Shown here: positions 37,668-45,924 of the stretch, in pieces
Layout: the number at the start of each line of letters is the position of its first letter
How positions within the stretch are numbered: the stretch's first letter is position 1
Assembly: GCA_016713625.1 (NCBI GenBank)
Contig: JADJOT010000010.1
Location: forward strand, 434,001 to 498,000
From: Candidatus Accumulibacter affinis
Lineage (GTDB): Bacteria > Pseudomonadota > Gammaproteobacteria > Burkholderiales > Rhodocyclaceae
DNA length: 64,000 nt
Reading direction: 5' to 3'
Notes under the pieces: generated by a model
Seen by the model: only the letters and a program-made list of their open reading frames with translations
What the model was told of the DNA's origin: nothing
Databases searched by the model: none
Translations under genes and position numbers: made by a program

Positions 37668-37908
37668 TTGTCTACCTGGCGGAGGTGGCGGATCTTCGCC
37701 GCAGGCACCAGCAGAACGGCATTGCGCGCTGGCGTTGAACAGCGCAGCACCGGGCGACGCGACCTGGAACCTCCGACGATGCGCGTTGGCTGGGTAGCGG
37801 GTATGTGCCCGGCGCGGACGCGCCGAAGCTAGCGCTCAGTTGCGCTCGCTGCCAGCCACTGGTCATCGTTGCTGGACATTATTGACAATTCATGAGAAGG
37901 AGATAACG

Positions 37909-38937
37909 GTGAAATTCTTCGCATCCACCTCGATATTGTTGACGCTTGTCGGATCGCAGCTTGCCGTTTTGCCTGGCCCGGCCTTGGGCGGGCAGGTAAC
38001 TTATACCCTGGCCCAGATTGGTGGAAAGATGAGCGTCAGAACACCGGTCAGTACGAGCTGGCCTTTTGGAACCGATACCGCCAATGCCGAAGCAGGGGTC
38101 CAGATAGCCGGAACGCCAGGCGGTACCTTTACCGGTTCAACCGGCGTGCTTCCTGTTTGGTCTGGCACACTCGGTGCGAACGGCACGACGCTTACGCCCA
38201 GCGCCACCAATGCGGTCGGCGCTCCCGCGCCGACCGCCGGATCGTTGGATTACTTTCCGCGTGGGTTCTGGGCAGCCAATCAGGTGGGTGGAACGATAAA
38301 GATTCCGACAGCCGGGTATTTCAACGTCGTCAAGGATCCCGGCCCTGCCTCCGCGGTACTGACCCAGACGACAGGAAACGCCACTGCTCGGGGCTCCGCG
38401 ACTTGGACGTTCGTACCGGGGCTCATCAACAACGATTGGGATGGCGTCGAAAGCGCGCGAGTCGCGATGGTCAACCCGGCGGGCGCGGCCATCCCCGCAA
38501 ATACCAGGGCGGTCAGTAATGTCAGCGACCCCTTGTTTTTTTACCTTCCCGTGGATAACGAGCCACTCACTTTTCAAGTGAGCCTCGCCGATCTGCGGGT
38601 AGAGATCGAGGGTATTACCGGCAGCACCGAAACTGGACAATTTGCGGACGCCTACTACCGGTGGACCGTGATGTTCGGTGCCGGCGAAATACCTGGTGAA
38701 AATGTCCTTCTCTCACAAAATGGCGGCGACGACTACTTCGATCTTGGCATTACGACGCCAAATCCAGGCACTGTCGTTGACTACACTAACAACACACTGA
38801 GCGCCGGCGTCTACTGGATGACGGCCGATCTGAACCTTGGCGCAGAGATCATTGCGGAGCCGGGCAGCCTGGCGCTGCTCGCTCTGGGCCTGGCCGGGCT
38901 CTCTGCGGGGCGCCGCAGAGCGGGCCTGAAAATATGA
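37909..38937 (+). CDS. PEP-CTERM sorting-domain protein
   Basis: An exported protein of 342 residues that ends with a PEP-CTERM signal: EPGSLALLALGLAGLSAGRRR, that is a PEP-like motif (here AEPGS), a hydrophobic helix and a basic tail. These signals are processed by exosortase and the proteins go to the envelope or matrix. The GTG at 37909 lies six bases after GAAGGAGATAA. A signal peptide (LLTLVGSQLAVLPGPALGG) is followed by a Thr/Gly-rich beta-type body with no recognised domain. No exosortase gene is in the window. A role in floc or biofilm matrix is inference from such proteins in activated-sludge bacteria. Confidence 0.85.
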   Translation: MKFFASTSILLTLVGSQLAVLPGPALGGQVTYTLAQIGGKMSVRTPVSTSWPFGTDTANAEAGVQIAGTPGGTFTGSTGVLPVWSGTLGANGTTLTPSATNAVGAPAPTAGSLDYFPRGFWAANQVGGTIKIPTAGYFNVVKDPGPASAVLTQTTGNATARGSATWTFVPGLINNDWDGVESARVAMVNPAGAAIPANTRAVSNVSDPLFFYLPVDNEPLTFQVSLADLRVEIEGITGSTETGQFADAYYRWTVMFGAGEIPGENVLLSQNGGDDYFDLGITTPNPGTVVDYTNNTLSAGVYWMTADLNLGAEIIAEPGSLALLALGLAGLSAGRRRAGLKI

Positions 38938-39681
38938 AGTGAGACAGTAGATCCGGCGACAACCCTGGCCTGTCCGCTAAGGGTGTATGCGCTGCGTTGG
39001 GGTGACGCCGGGCCGCTATCGATTTATCGATTCATCACGCAGCCCGGCGTGCTGTACATGGCGGCCTGGCTGGCGGCGATCAATTCGAATCCCGGGTTGA
39101 TGTGACGAAAGAATACCGCCTAACCCATCATGATTGACGATTGACTCGCCCCTGACGATGAAAGCGAAGTCAAAGAGCCGGGCTTTCACGGTAACTCCCA
39201 GGCTCTGAGCCGTTCGCGGCCAGCAGCGTTGCTGAGCTGTCTCGTCGTTCCCCGAAGTGGCCGTCAGGCATTCGTAATTATGAATTTCGCCGAGAATGCG
39301 GGGGCGTTCTGGTGTACAATTCGCTGCCAGCCGCGAAGCATTGCCATGCTCGCAAATCCCCTCAGGACCATCGATGCCGCTGCCCCCACCCGCCGCCCAA
39401 CGCACCCGCACGCATGTTCGCGGCGTCCAGCTCGACGGTTACAAGCGTAGCGATGGTTGCTGGGAGACCGCAGCGCTGCAAACCTTTGCCAGTGACGTGC
39501 GCGACAACGACGATAGCGGACACCAGCGCCCTATCGGCTCGACCGTTGCCACGCGCTGGAGTCGCATTCGGACGCGGTTCAGCGCTATTACCCGCGCTGT
39601 TATCGTGGCCAAAGGCCCGGGCAGGACCTTCTGCCCGTGGTTCGTTACGTTTCGCAACCCTAACTCAAGCAAGGAAAGCGC
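38938..39681. other. 744-base intergenic region before sucC
   Basis: No gene that I can support. Short open frames on both strands (for example 39016-39411 reverse and 39296-39685 forward) have biased composition, no recognisable motif and no Shine-Dalgarno site. A TGTACAAT box at 39312-39319 resembles an extended -10 element. It probably holds the sucCD promoter and possibly a decayed gene. No tRNA fold was seen. Confidence 0.5.
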
Positions 39682-40842
39682 ATGAAAATTCACGAATATC
39701 AGGGCAAGGAACTCCTGAAGAAATTCGGCGTTGCAGTTCCGCGCGGGGTATTCTGCCAATCCGCCGATGACGCGGTCAAGGCAGCCGAATCCCTGGGTGG
39801 CAAGGTCTGGGTGGTAAAGGCCCAGATTCATGCCGGTGGCCGTGGCAAGGGCGGTGGCGTGAAGGTGGCCAAGTCGCTGGACGAGGTTCGTCAGTATGCC
39901 GGCCAGATTCTCGGCATGCAGCTGGTCACCCATCAGACCGGTCCGGCTGGGCAGAAGGTGCGCCGGCTGCTGATCGAGGAGGGTGCGGACATCCGCAAGG
40001 AGTATTACGTCGCCGCGCTGACCGACCGGACGACGCAAAAGGTGGTGATGATGGCTTCCTCCGAAGGCGGTATGGACATCGAGAAGGTTGCCCACGACAC
40101 CCCGGAAAAAATCCTCAAGGTCTTCATCGATCCGGTCGACGGAATGAGTGACGCGCAGGCGACGGAACTGGCCACCGGTATTGGCGTTCCCGCCGAGTCG
40201 GTCGCCAGTGCGGTCGCGGCGCTGCACGGCCTCTACCAGTGCTATATGGAAACCGATGCTTCGCTGGCGGAAATCAACCCGCTGATCCTCGAGGGCAACG
40301 GCAACATCAAGGCCATCGACGCCAAGTTCAACTTTGACTCGAACGCGCTTTATCGGCAACCCGAAATCGTTGCCTTCCGCGACCTCGACGAAGAGGATCC
40401 TGACGAGCTCGAAGCTTCCAGGTTCGACCTCTCCTACATTTCACTCGATGGCAACATCGGTTGTCTGGTCAATGGCGCCGGACTGGCCATGGCGACCATG
40501 GATACCATCAAGCTGTTTGGCGCAGAGCCAGCCAACTTCCTCGACGTCGGCGGTGGCGCGACCACCGAAAAGGTGACCGAAGCTTTCCAGATCATGCTCA
40601 GGAATCCGAAGGTCAAGGGAATTCTGGTGAATATCTTCGGCGGCATCATGCGTTGCGACACGATTGCCACCGGCGTCGTTGCGGCCGCCCGAGTGACGCA
40701 TCTCTCGGTGCCGCTGGTGGTTCGCATGAAGGGGACCAACGAAGATATCGGCAAGAAGATTCTCAGCGATTCCGGTCTGCCGATCATTACTGCTGATTCA
40801 ATGGCTGAAGCCGCCACCAAGATCGTTGCTGCGGTCAGTTAA
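39682..40842 (+). CDS. sucC: Succinyl-CoA synthetase beta subunit
   Basis: The ADP-forming beta subunit of the TCA enzyme that converts succinyl-CoA to succinate with substrate-level phosphorylation. The 386-residue product has MKIHEYQGKELLKKFGV at the N-terminus, the ATP-grasp segment VVKAQIHAGGRGKGGGVK near residue 45, EINPLILEGNG near 197 and the Cys-containing GGIMRCDTIATGVV near 321. The length fits E. coli SucC (388). sucD follows after nine bases with its own AAGGAGC site. Confidence 0.96.
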   Translation: MKIHEYQGKELLKKFGVAVPRGVFCQSADDAVKAAESLGGKVWVVKAQIHAGGRGKGGGVKVAKSLDEVRQYAGQILGMQLVTHQTGPAGQKVRRLLIEEGADIRKEYYVAALTDRTTQKVVMMASSEGGMDIEKVAHDTPEKILKVFIDPVDGMSDAQATELATGIGVPAESVASAVAALHGLYQCYMETDASLAEINPLILEGNGNIKAIDAKFNFDSNALYRQPEIVAFRDLDEEDPDELEASRFDLSYISLDGNIGCLVNGAGLAMATMDTIKLFGAEPANFLDVGGGATTEKVTEAFQIMLRNPKVKGILVNIFGGIMRCDTIATGVVAAARVTHLSVPLVVRMKGTNEDIGKKILSDSGLPIITADSMAEAATKIVAAVS

Positions 40843-40851
40843 GGAGCCACC

Positions 40852-41745
40852 ATGTCGATTCTGATTAACAAAGACACCAAGATCATCACCCAGGGCATTA
40901 CCGGCAAGACCGGCCAGTTTCACACCGAGAAGTGCCAGGAATACGCCAACGGTAGGAACTGCTTCGTCGCCGGCGTGAACCCCAAGAAAGCTGGCGAGAG
41001 TATTTTCGGCATCCCGATCTATGGCTCGGTCAAGGAAGCCGCGGCGCAGACCGGAGCAACGGTTTCGGTGATCTATGTGCCGCCGCCAGGCGCTGCTGCA
41101 GCGATCTGGGAAGCCGTCGAGGCCGATCTCGACCTGGTCGTGTGCATTACCGAAGGCATCCCGGTGCGCGACATGCTGATGGTGCGCAACAAGATGCTGA
41201 GGAAGGAGGCTGCAGGCGGCAAGAAGACCCTGCTGCTGGGTCCCAACTGCCCCGGCCTGATTACCCCGGATGAAGTCAAGATCGGCATCATGCCTGGTCA
41301 CATCCACCGCAAGGGCCGCATTGGCGTGGTCTCGCGCTCAGGCACCCTGACCTACGAAGCGGTTGGTCAGTTGACCGAAATCGGACTTGGCCAGTCGTCA
41401 GCGGTCGGTACCGGCGGCGACCCGATCAATGGTCTCAAACACATCGACATCATGCGCCTGTTCAACGACGACCCGGATACCGACGCGGTGATCATGATCG
41501 GTGAAATCGGCGGTCCCGATGAAGCCGATGCGGCGGTGTGGTGCAAGGCCAACATGACGAAACCGATTGTCGGTTTCATCGCCGGCGTCACCGCTCCGGC
41601 AGGCAAGCGTATGGGCCATGCCGGTGCGCTGATCTCCGGCGGTGCGGATACTGCGGATGCCAAGCTGGCCATCATGGAAGAGTGCGGCTTTACCATCACC
41701 CGCGATCCGTCGGAAATGGGGAAGCTGATCAAGGCGATGATTTAG
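40852..41745 (+). CDS. sucD: Succinyl-CoA synthetase alpha subunit
   Basis: The alpha subunit, which binds CoA and carries the phosphohistidine. The 297-residue product has the CoA-binding segment QGITGKTGQFHTEKCQEYA at the N-terminus, the glycine-rich GTGGDPINGLKHIDI region, and the active-site GKRMGHAGALISGGADTA with the phosphorylated His. It follows sucC by nine bases and is ended by a strong terminator. Confidence 0.96.
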   Translation: MSILINKDTKIITQGITGKTGQFHTEKCQEYANGRNCFVAGVNPKKAGESIFGIPIYGSVKEAAAQTGATVSVIYVPPPGAAAAIWEAVEADLDLVVCITEGIPVRDMLMVRNKMLRKEAAGGKKTLLLGPNCPGLITPDEVKIGIMPGHIHRKGRIGVVSRSGTLTYEAVGQLTEIGLGQSSAVGTGGDPINGLKHIDIMRLFNDDPDTDAVIMIGEIGGPDEADAAVWCKANMTKPIVGFIAGVTAPAGKRMGHAGALISGGADTADAKLAIMEECGFTITRDPSEMGKLIKAMI

Positions 41746-41779
41746 CGCCGTTGTCGGGTTTGATCATTCCGGCAAGGAG

Positions 41780-41804
41780 GGCAGACTGCGGTCTGCCTTT
41801 TTTT
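41780..41804 (+). terminator. Rho-independent terminator after sucD
   Basis: GGCAGAC (41780-41786) pairs with GTCTGCC (41791-41797) across a TGCG loop and is followed by seven T. It ends the sucCD transcript before the next gene. Confidence 0.9.
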
Positions 41805-41923
41805 GTTTGCCCTCGATCTGCGCGATTTGCCGGTAAAATCGTCTGTATGGTCTGCTGGCAGCCTTGTGCAAGACTGCGGCGGACAATCTGTGCTCATCGC
41901 TTGATTCAGAATTCGAGGAAATA

Positions 41924-42883
41924 ATGGCCCTGTTCCTTAGTGAGAATGATGTAGAACAACTACTCACCATGCCGCTGGCGCTGGAGGCGGTTGAGGCTGC
42001 GCACCGTGATCTCTCGATCGGGCAGGCCTTTGATGAACCCCGGCAACGGACGCGCCTGCCACAAACGACACTGCATATCCTGCAGGGCGCCCTGCCGCAA
42101 CTCGATGCCATAGGCTACAAGGCCTACACCAGCAACCGATCGGGTGTGCGCTTCCTGGTGTACCTGTATCGCGCGTCAAGTGGCAGCCTGCGTGCGGTGA
42201 TCGAGGCCGATCGCCTGGGCATGATGCGTACGGGCGCCGCATCGGGGGTTGCGACGCGCTGGCTGGCCAGACCCGATGCCCGGGTAGCGGGAGTGTTTGG
42301 CGCCGGCTGGCAGGCCGAAGGTCACATCGAAGCCCTTGCGGCCGTGCGTCCGCTGCAGCGGGTGAAAGTCTATGCGCGCCATGCCGAACGCCTGGCGGCG
42401 TTTTGTACAAAGATGTCCGAACGTCTCGGTCTCGAGGTGGTGCCGGCGACTTCACCGGAAGAAGTGGTGCGAGGCAGTGACATCGTGAGTACGGTGAGCA
42501 CGGCGGCGACACCGCTGTTTGATGCTCAATGGTTGTCGCCGGGAACGCATGTCAATGCTGCCGGGTCGAATTCACTGATTCGCCGCGAGCTGGGCGAAGA
42601 CGTCCTCAAGCGCTGTTCATCGATCGTCGTCGACAGCGTCGAAACGGCGCTCCGCGAGGCGGGTGATCTGCTGCCATTATTGGAGAAGGGGCGCCTGCAT
42701 GCGCGGGAGTTGATCGAACTGGGCGATGTCATCGTCGGACGCCGGGTGGGGCGGTCGACGGCTGACGAGATTACACTGTTCGAGTCACAGGGCATGGCCG
42801 TGCAGGATTTGGCGGTGGCCGTCCGCCTCGAGGGGCTGGCGCGTCAACGCGGCCTTGGTGTTGAATTGCCTTATGGTGGGTAG
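41924..42883 (+). CDS. Ornithine cyclodeaminase/mu-crystallin family protein
   Basis: A 319-residue NAD(P)-binding protein of the OCD/mu-crystallin family. The start at 41924 follows GAGGAAATA. Seen are the substrate-pocket segment IGYKAYTSNR, LGMMRTGAASGVATRWLA and the Rossmann motif VAGVFGAGWQAEGHIEAL near residue 120. Members act as ornithine cyclodeaminases, alanine or ketimine-reducing dehydrogenases; which applies here is unclear. It is preceded by the sucD terminator and followed by a PP2C gene. Confidence 0.83.
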   Translation: MALFLSENDVEQLLTMPLALEAVEAAHRDLSIGQAFDEPRQRTRLPQTTLHILQGALPQLDAIGYKAYTSNRSGVRFLVYLYRASSGSLRAVIEADRLGMMRTGAASGVATRWLARPDARVAGVFGAGWQAEGHIEALAAVRPLQRVKVYARHAERLAAFCTKMSERLGLEVVPATSPEEVVRGSDIVSTVSTAATPLFDAQWLSPGTHVNAAGSNSLIRRELGEDVLKRCSSIVVDSVETALREAGDLLPLLEKGRLHARELIELGDVIVGRRVGRSTADEITLFESQGMAVQDLAVAVRLEGLARQRGLGVELPYGG

Positions 42884-42961
42884 TATTTGCACAATGCCTG
42901 TTGTCGGGGGTGCACATTCATCTGGGCCACGGGCCGCCTGCATCAGTACTGGAGAAAGGGT

Positions 42962-43792
42962 TTGACAAACAGTCTTTTGGGCGCTCTGAAAATCGTTGTC
43001 CGTACCGACCCGGGATTGGTGCGAGAGCAGAACGAGGACTCGGTGTTTGCCGACGCCGATCACGGACTGGCCATTCTGGCCGATGGGATGGGCGGCTACA
43101 ACGCCGGCGAGGTCGCCAGCAACATGGCGACGACGCTCTTGTCCAGGAAACTGGGAGCGGCTTTCAAGGCGACCGCAGCGTACCAGATCGACGGCCAGAG
43201 CGGCCAGCCATTTGCGCGGCGTTGTCTTCTGGAGCAGATTGCGGAAGTGAACTCGGCAATCTATCGCGCCTCGGAGGGGCAGTCGCAGTTCGGTGGGATG
43301 GGCACCACGCTGGTCGCGGCCGTGTTCTGCGATGATCAGGTGGTCGTCGCCCATGTCGGCGACTCGCGACTGTATCGTCTGCGGGACGAGACGTTGGTGG
43401 CCATGACACACGATCACTCGGTCTTGCAGGAGCAGATTGACAGCGGTCTGATTTCCGTCGAGGAAGCGCGCTACTCGCTGCACCGCAACCTGGTGACGCG
43501 TGCCGTCGGTGTCGATAGCGAGCTTGAGGTGGAGGTTCATGTTCACCCGGTGCGCCCCGGCGACGTTTATCTGCTATGTTCCGATGGGCTGTACGACCTG
43601 GTCGACGAGGTCGAAATCCAGTCCGTATTGGAAATGCACCCGGCCAGTCTTGAGGCCGTGGCCACCCTGCTGGTTCAGATGGCCAACGACAATGGCGGGG
43701 ACGATAATGTCTCGGTGGTAGTGGTCAAAGTCCTGCACGAGTTTCCGGCCAGCAGAGGAGCTTGGTCCAGACTTCGGTCATGGCTTGATTAA
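42962..43792 (+). CDS. PP2C-type Ser/Thr protein phosphatase
   Basis: A metal-dependent protein phosphatase of 276 residues. Signature motifs appear in order: REQNEDSVFADADHGL, LADGMGGYNAGEVAS, GGMGTTLVAAVF, AHVGDSRLYRLRD, LLCSDGLYDLVDE and the final GGDDNVSVVVVK, including the Asp residues that bind the two metals. The frame is open to 42887 upstream, but the TTG at 42962 has GGAGAAAGGG just before it and gives the family N-terminus (IVVRTDPGLVREQNED). An FHA-domain gene follows 18 bases downstream. It probably reverses phosphorylation read by that protein; no partner kinase is in the window. Confidence 0.9.
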   Translation: MTNSLLGALKIVVRTDPGLVREQNEDSVFADADHGLAILADGMGGYNAGEVASNMATTLLSRKLGAAFKATAAYQIDGQSGQPFARRCLLEQIAEVNSAIYRASEGQSQFGGMGTTLVAAVFCDDQVVVAHVGDSRLYRLRDETLVAMTHDHSVLQEQIDSGLISVEEARYSLHRNLVTRAVGVDSELEVEVHVHPVRPGDVYLLCSDGLYDLVDEVEIQSVLEMHPASLEAVATLLVQMANDNGGDDNVSVVVVKVLHEFPASRGAWSRLRSWLD

Positions 43793-43810
43793 GTAAGGAC
43801 GAAGAAAGCG

Positions 43811-44497
43811 ATGGCAAAGCTCATACTTAGCATGGATGGTCTGGTTCTCAAGGAAATCCAGCTGCTCAAGGAGCGCATGAGCATCGGCCGCAAGGCGCAC
43901 AACGACATTCAGATCGACAATATGGCGATCAGCGGTGAACATGCAGCGGTGGTAACCATTCTCAGCGATTCTTTCCTTGAGGACTTGAACAGCACCAACG
44001 GAACCCTGGTCAACGGTCAGCCGGTCAAGAAGCACTTCCTGAAGGACGGCGACGTCATCGAGCTGGGCAAGTACAAGATGAAATATCTGGCTGCGCCAGT
44101 CGTCACGGACGAGGCTTCTCCGTATGACCAGAGTGCTCTCCAGCGGTCGGCGGCCGTTGAGACGGTGGCCGCAACCGGGGCCGCCGCGTTATTGCCGGCT
44201 GGCACGTCGCCGGTGAGTGCCGCGGTACCCCCGTTGCCGTCCGCCGTGATCCAGTTGCGCAGCGGTTCCAACGTCGGTCACCAGTTGCAACTGACCAAGC
44301 AGTTGACGACGCTGGGCAAGCCTGGCCAGGTCGCAGTGATTGCGAAGCGGCCGCAGGGTTACTTCCTTACGCACGTCGAGGGAGCCGCCTTCCCGACCTT
44401 GAACGGGCAGAGGATTGACACGCAGGCGCGTCGCCTGGAAGACCATGACATCATCGAGATTGCCGGAGTGAAGATGGAATTCTTCCTGAAAAATTGA
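43811..44497 (+). CDS. Protein with two FHA domains
   Basis: A 228-residue protein that probably reads phosphothreonine. The first FHA domain (about 1-95) is canonical: MSIGRKAHNDIQIDN, AISGEHAAV and DLNSTNGTLVNGQPV. After a Pro/Ala linker, residues about 140-228 form a second, more divergent FHA-like fold (LTTLGKPGQVAVI, TLNGQRID, DHDIIEIAGVKMEFF) that lacks the SxxH motif. It lies between a PP2C phosphatase and a small coupled ORF. I infer a phospho-signalling role. Confidence 0.86.
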   Translation: MAKLILSMDGLVLKEIQLLKERMSIGRKAHNDIQIDNMAISGEHAAVVTILSDSFLEDLNSTNGTLVNGQPVKKHFLKDGDVIELGKYKMKYLAAPVVTDEASPYDQSALQRSAAVETVAATGAAALLPAGTSPVSAAVPPLPSAVIQLRSGSNVGHQLQLTKQLTTLGKPGQVAVIAKRPQGYFLTHVEGAAFPTLNGQRIDTQARRLEDHDIIEIAGVKMEFFLKN

Positions 44498-44598
44498 TGG
44501 ACAATCCTTTACTGGGTGAACTGAGCGGCAGCGGGGCCATCGCTCTTGCGGCAATCGGCGACCTTGCCGGGCCGGGTGCACCGGTGGTGCGCACATGA
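44497..44598 (+). CDS. Possible 33-residue coupled micro-ORF
   Basis: A short frame of 34 codons that exactly bridges two genes. Its ATG overlaps the FHA stop (TGATG at 44495-44499), and its stop overlaps the ATG of the next gene (ATGA at 44595-44598). The product begins MDNPLLGELSGSGA and is rich in Ala/Gly. It has no Shine-Dalgarno of its own. It may be a real small protein, a device that couples translation, or chance. Confidence 0.35.
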   Translation: MDNPLLGELSGSGAIALAAIGDLAGPGAPVVRT

Positions 44599-45362
44599 AA
44601 CTCAGAATTCTGGGTTGCAGCGGAGGAATTGGCGGGCGCCACCGGAGGACTACTTCGATGCTCGTCGACAAGGACCTGCTGATCGATGCGGGAACGGGCG
44701 TCGCTGATCTTTCGCTGGCCGAACTGGCGCTCATCGACCATGTGTTCCTGACCCACTCTCACCTCGATCATATTGCTTCGCTGCCAATGCTGATTGATTC
44801 AGTCAGCGATCTGCGCGACAAGCCGCTAACCGTCTATGCGACGGCTGCGACACTCGAAATCCTTGCCAAGCACATCTTCAACTGGTCAATCTGGCCGGAT
44901 TTCAGCGTCATCCCGAACGGCGAAAGGGCAATCATGCGCTACCAGACAATCACCCTGGGGCAGACCGTTCGGCTTGGGGAACGGGCGATCACGGCGCTTC
45001 CTGCGGAACATACGGTGCCGGCGGTCGGCTATCAACTCGACTCGGGGGCCGGCAGCCTGGTCTTTACCGGTGACACCACGGTCAATGACTCCTTCTGGCC
45101 GGTGGTCAATCGCATTGCGAACCTGCGTTACCTGTTGATTGAGACCGCTTTCCCCAACCGCGATCAGCGGCTCGCGGAACTCTCCAAACACCTGTGTCCG
45201 AACATGCTGGCCAAGGAGTTGCGAAAGTTGTCGCGTGACGCCGAGATCTATATCAGCCACCTGAAGCCCAGCCAGATCGAACTGACCATGGCCGAGATCC
45301 GCGCCTGCGCCGGAGACTTCCGCCCCAGGATGCTCGAGAACAACCAGGTCTTTGAATTCTGA
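44595..45362 (+). CDS. Metallo-beta-lactamase fold hydrolase, class II cyclic-nucleotide phosphodiesterase-like
   Basis: A 255-residue MBL-fold enzyme. The start MKLRILGCSGGIGG and the metal motif LTHSHLDHIASLP (HxHxDH) are followed by further ligands in the AEHTVPAVGY, FTGDTTVND and ISHLKPSQIE segments. The spacing resembles class II 3',5'-cAMP phosphodiesterases (CpdP/PDE1-like) more than beta-lactamases or tRNase Z. Together with the upstream PP2C and FHA genes it suggests a signalling unit that joins protein phosphorylation and a cyclic nucleotide. The substrate is inferred from the family. Confidence 0.8.
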   Translation: MKLRILGCSGGIGGRHRRTTSMLVDKDLLIDAGTGVADLSLAELALIDHVFLTHSHLDHIASLPMLIDSVSDLRDKPLTVYATAATLEILAKHIFNWSIWPDFSVIPNGERAIMRYQTITLGQTVRLGERAITALPAEHTVPAVGYQLDSGAGSLVFTGDTTVNDSFWPVVNRIANLRYLLIETAFPNRDQRLAELSKHLCPNMLAKELRKLSRDAEIYISHLKPSQIELTMAEIRACAGDFRPRMLENNQVFEF

Positions 45363-45483
45363 AGCGTGGACCAAGAGCATGCCCCTTCCCGTTCGCCCGG
45401 TCGCAGCACCTGTGCGGGTAGTGCGGTGGGTGGCTGCGTCGGCCGGGCAGCAGGCGTTGACCGCAAGCGATCGCGGTAGACCG

Positions 45484-45879
45484 GTGCGTATCCTTCTCGC
45501 CACCTTACTTGCCGTGCAGGCCATTGCGGCCGCTGCCGGCGGCTTCGTGGTCGGTGGCGGGGTGCTGGTCGGACCTGCGCCATATTATGGTTGGGCCGTG
45601 CCGCCGTCGATCATTTACGATTCGTTCGGTCGTTGTCTGGCACCGATGAACTGCCCGGACTACGAGCAGCTAAGGCGCTTCCTCGATCGCTATGAGCGCA
45701 ACTACGGGGGGCGCATCGCTGCCGATCAGCCAGCGCTGGCCGTGCCGGCGCAGCCGCGCGACGTGCCGCCGACACCGGCAGCGAATATCCAGCCGCAGTA
45801 CCGCGGCGCGAGTCAGATCCGACCCGAGTTCGAGCAGGCCGGCAAGGCGATCGATCTCAAGCAAGCGATCGACCGGTAG
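45484..45879 (+). CDS. Secreted protein of unknown function
   Basis: A protein of about 131 residues, not recognised. From the GTG at 45484 it begins VRILLATLLAVQAIAAAAGG, a good signal peptide, then a Gly/Pro/Tyr-rich hydrophobic segment (LVGPAPYYGWAVPPSII) with two Cys (GRCLAPMNCPDYEQL), and a Pro-rich tail. The frame is open upstream to 45352, inside the preceding gene; ATG codons at 45352 and 45379 are alternatives but would put about 45 residues before the signal sequence. Envelope location is inferred. Confidence 0.6.
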   Translation: MRILLATLLAVQAIAAAAGGFVVGGGVLVGPAPYYGWAVPPSIIYDSFGRCLAPMNCPDYEQLRRFLDRYERNYGGRIAADQPALAVPAQPRDVPPTPAANIQPQYRGASQIRPEFEQAGKAIDLKQAIDR

Positions 45880-45924
45880 CCAGCGGATGACTTGCCGTCT
45901 GCCTGGACGCACGGGAGCGCGGCA

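Noticed and set aside
39085..39105. AATTCGAATCCCGG as a tRNA T-loop
   Set aside because: No acceptor stem, D-arm or anticodon arm can be drawn around it.
39016..39411. A 131-codon reverse frame in the gap before sucC
   Set aside because: No Shine-Dalgarno, no motif, and rich in Arg/Gly/His typical of chance frames. I kept the region as unexplained rather than coding.
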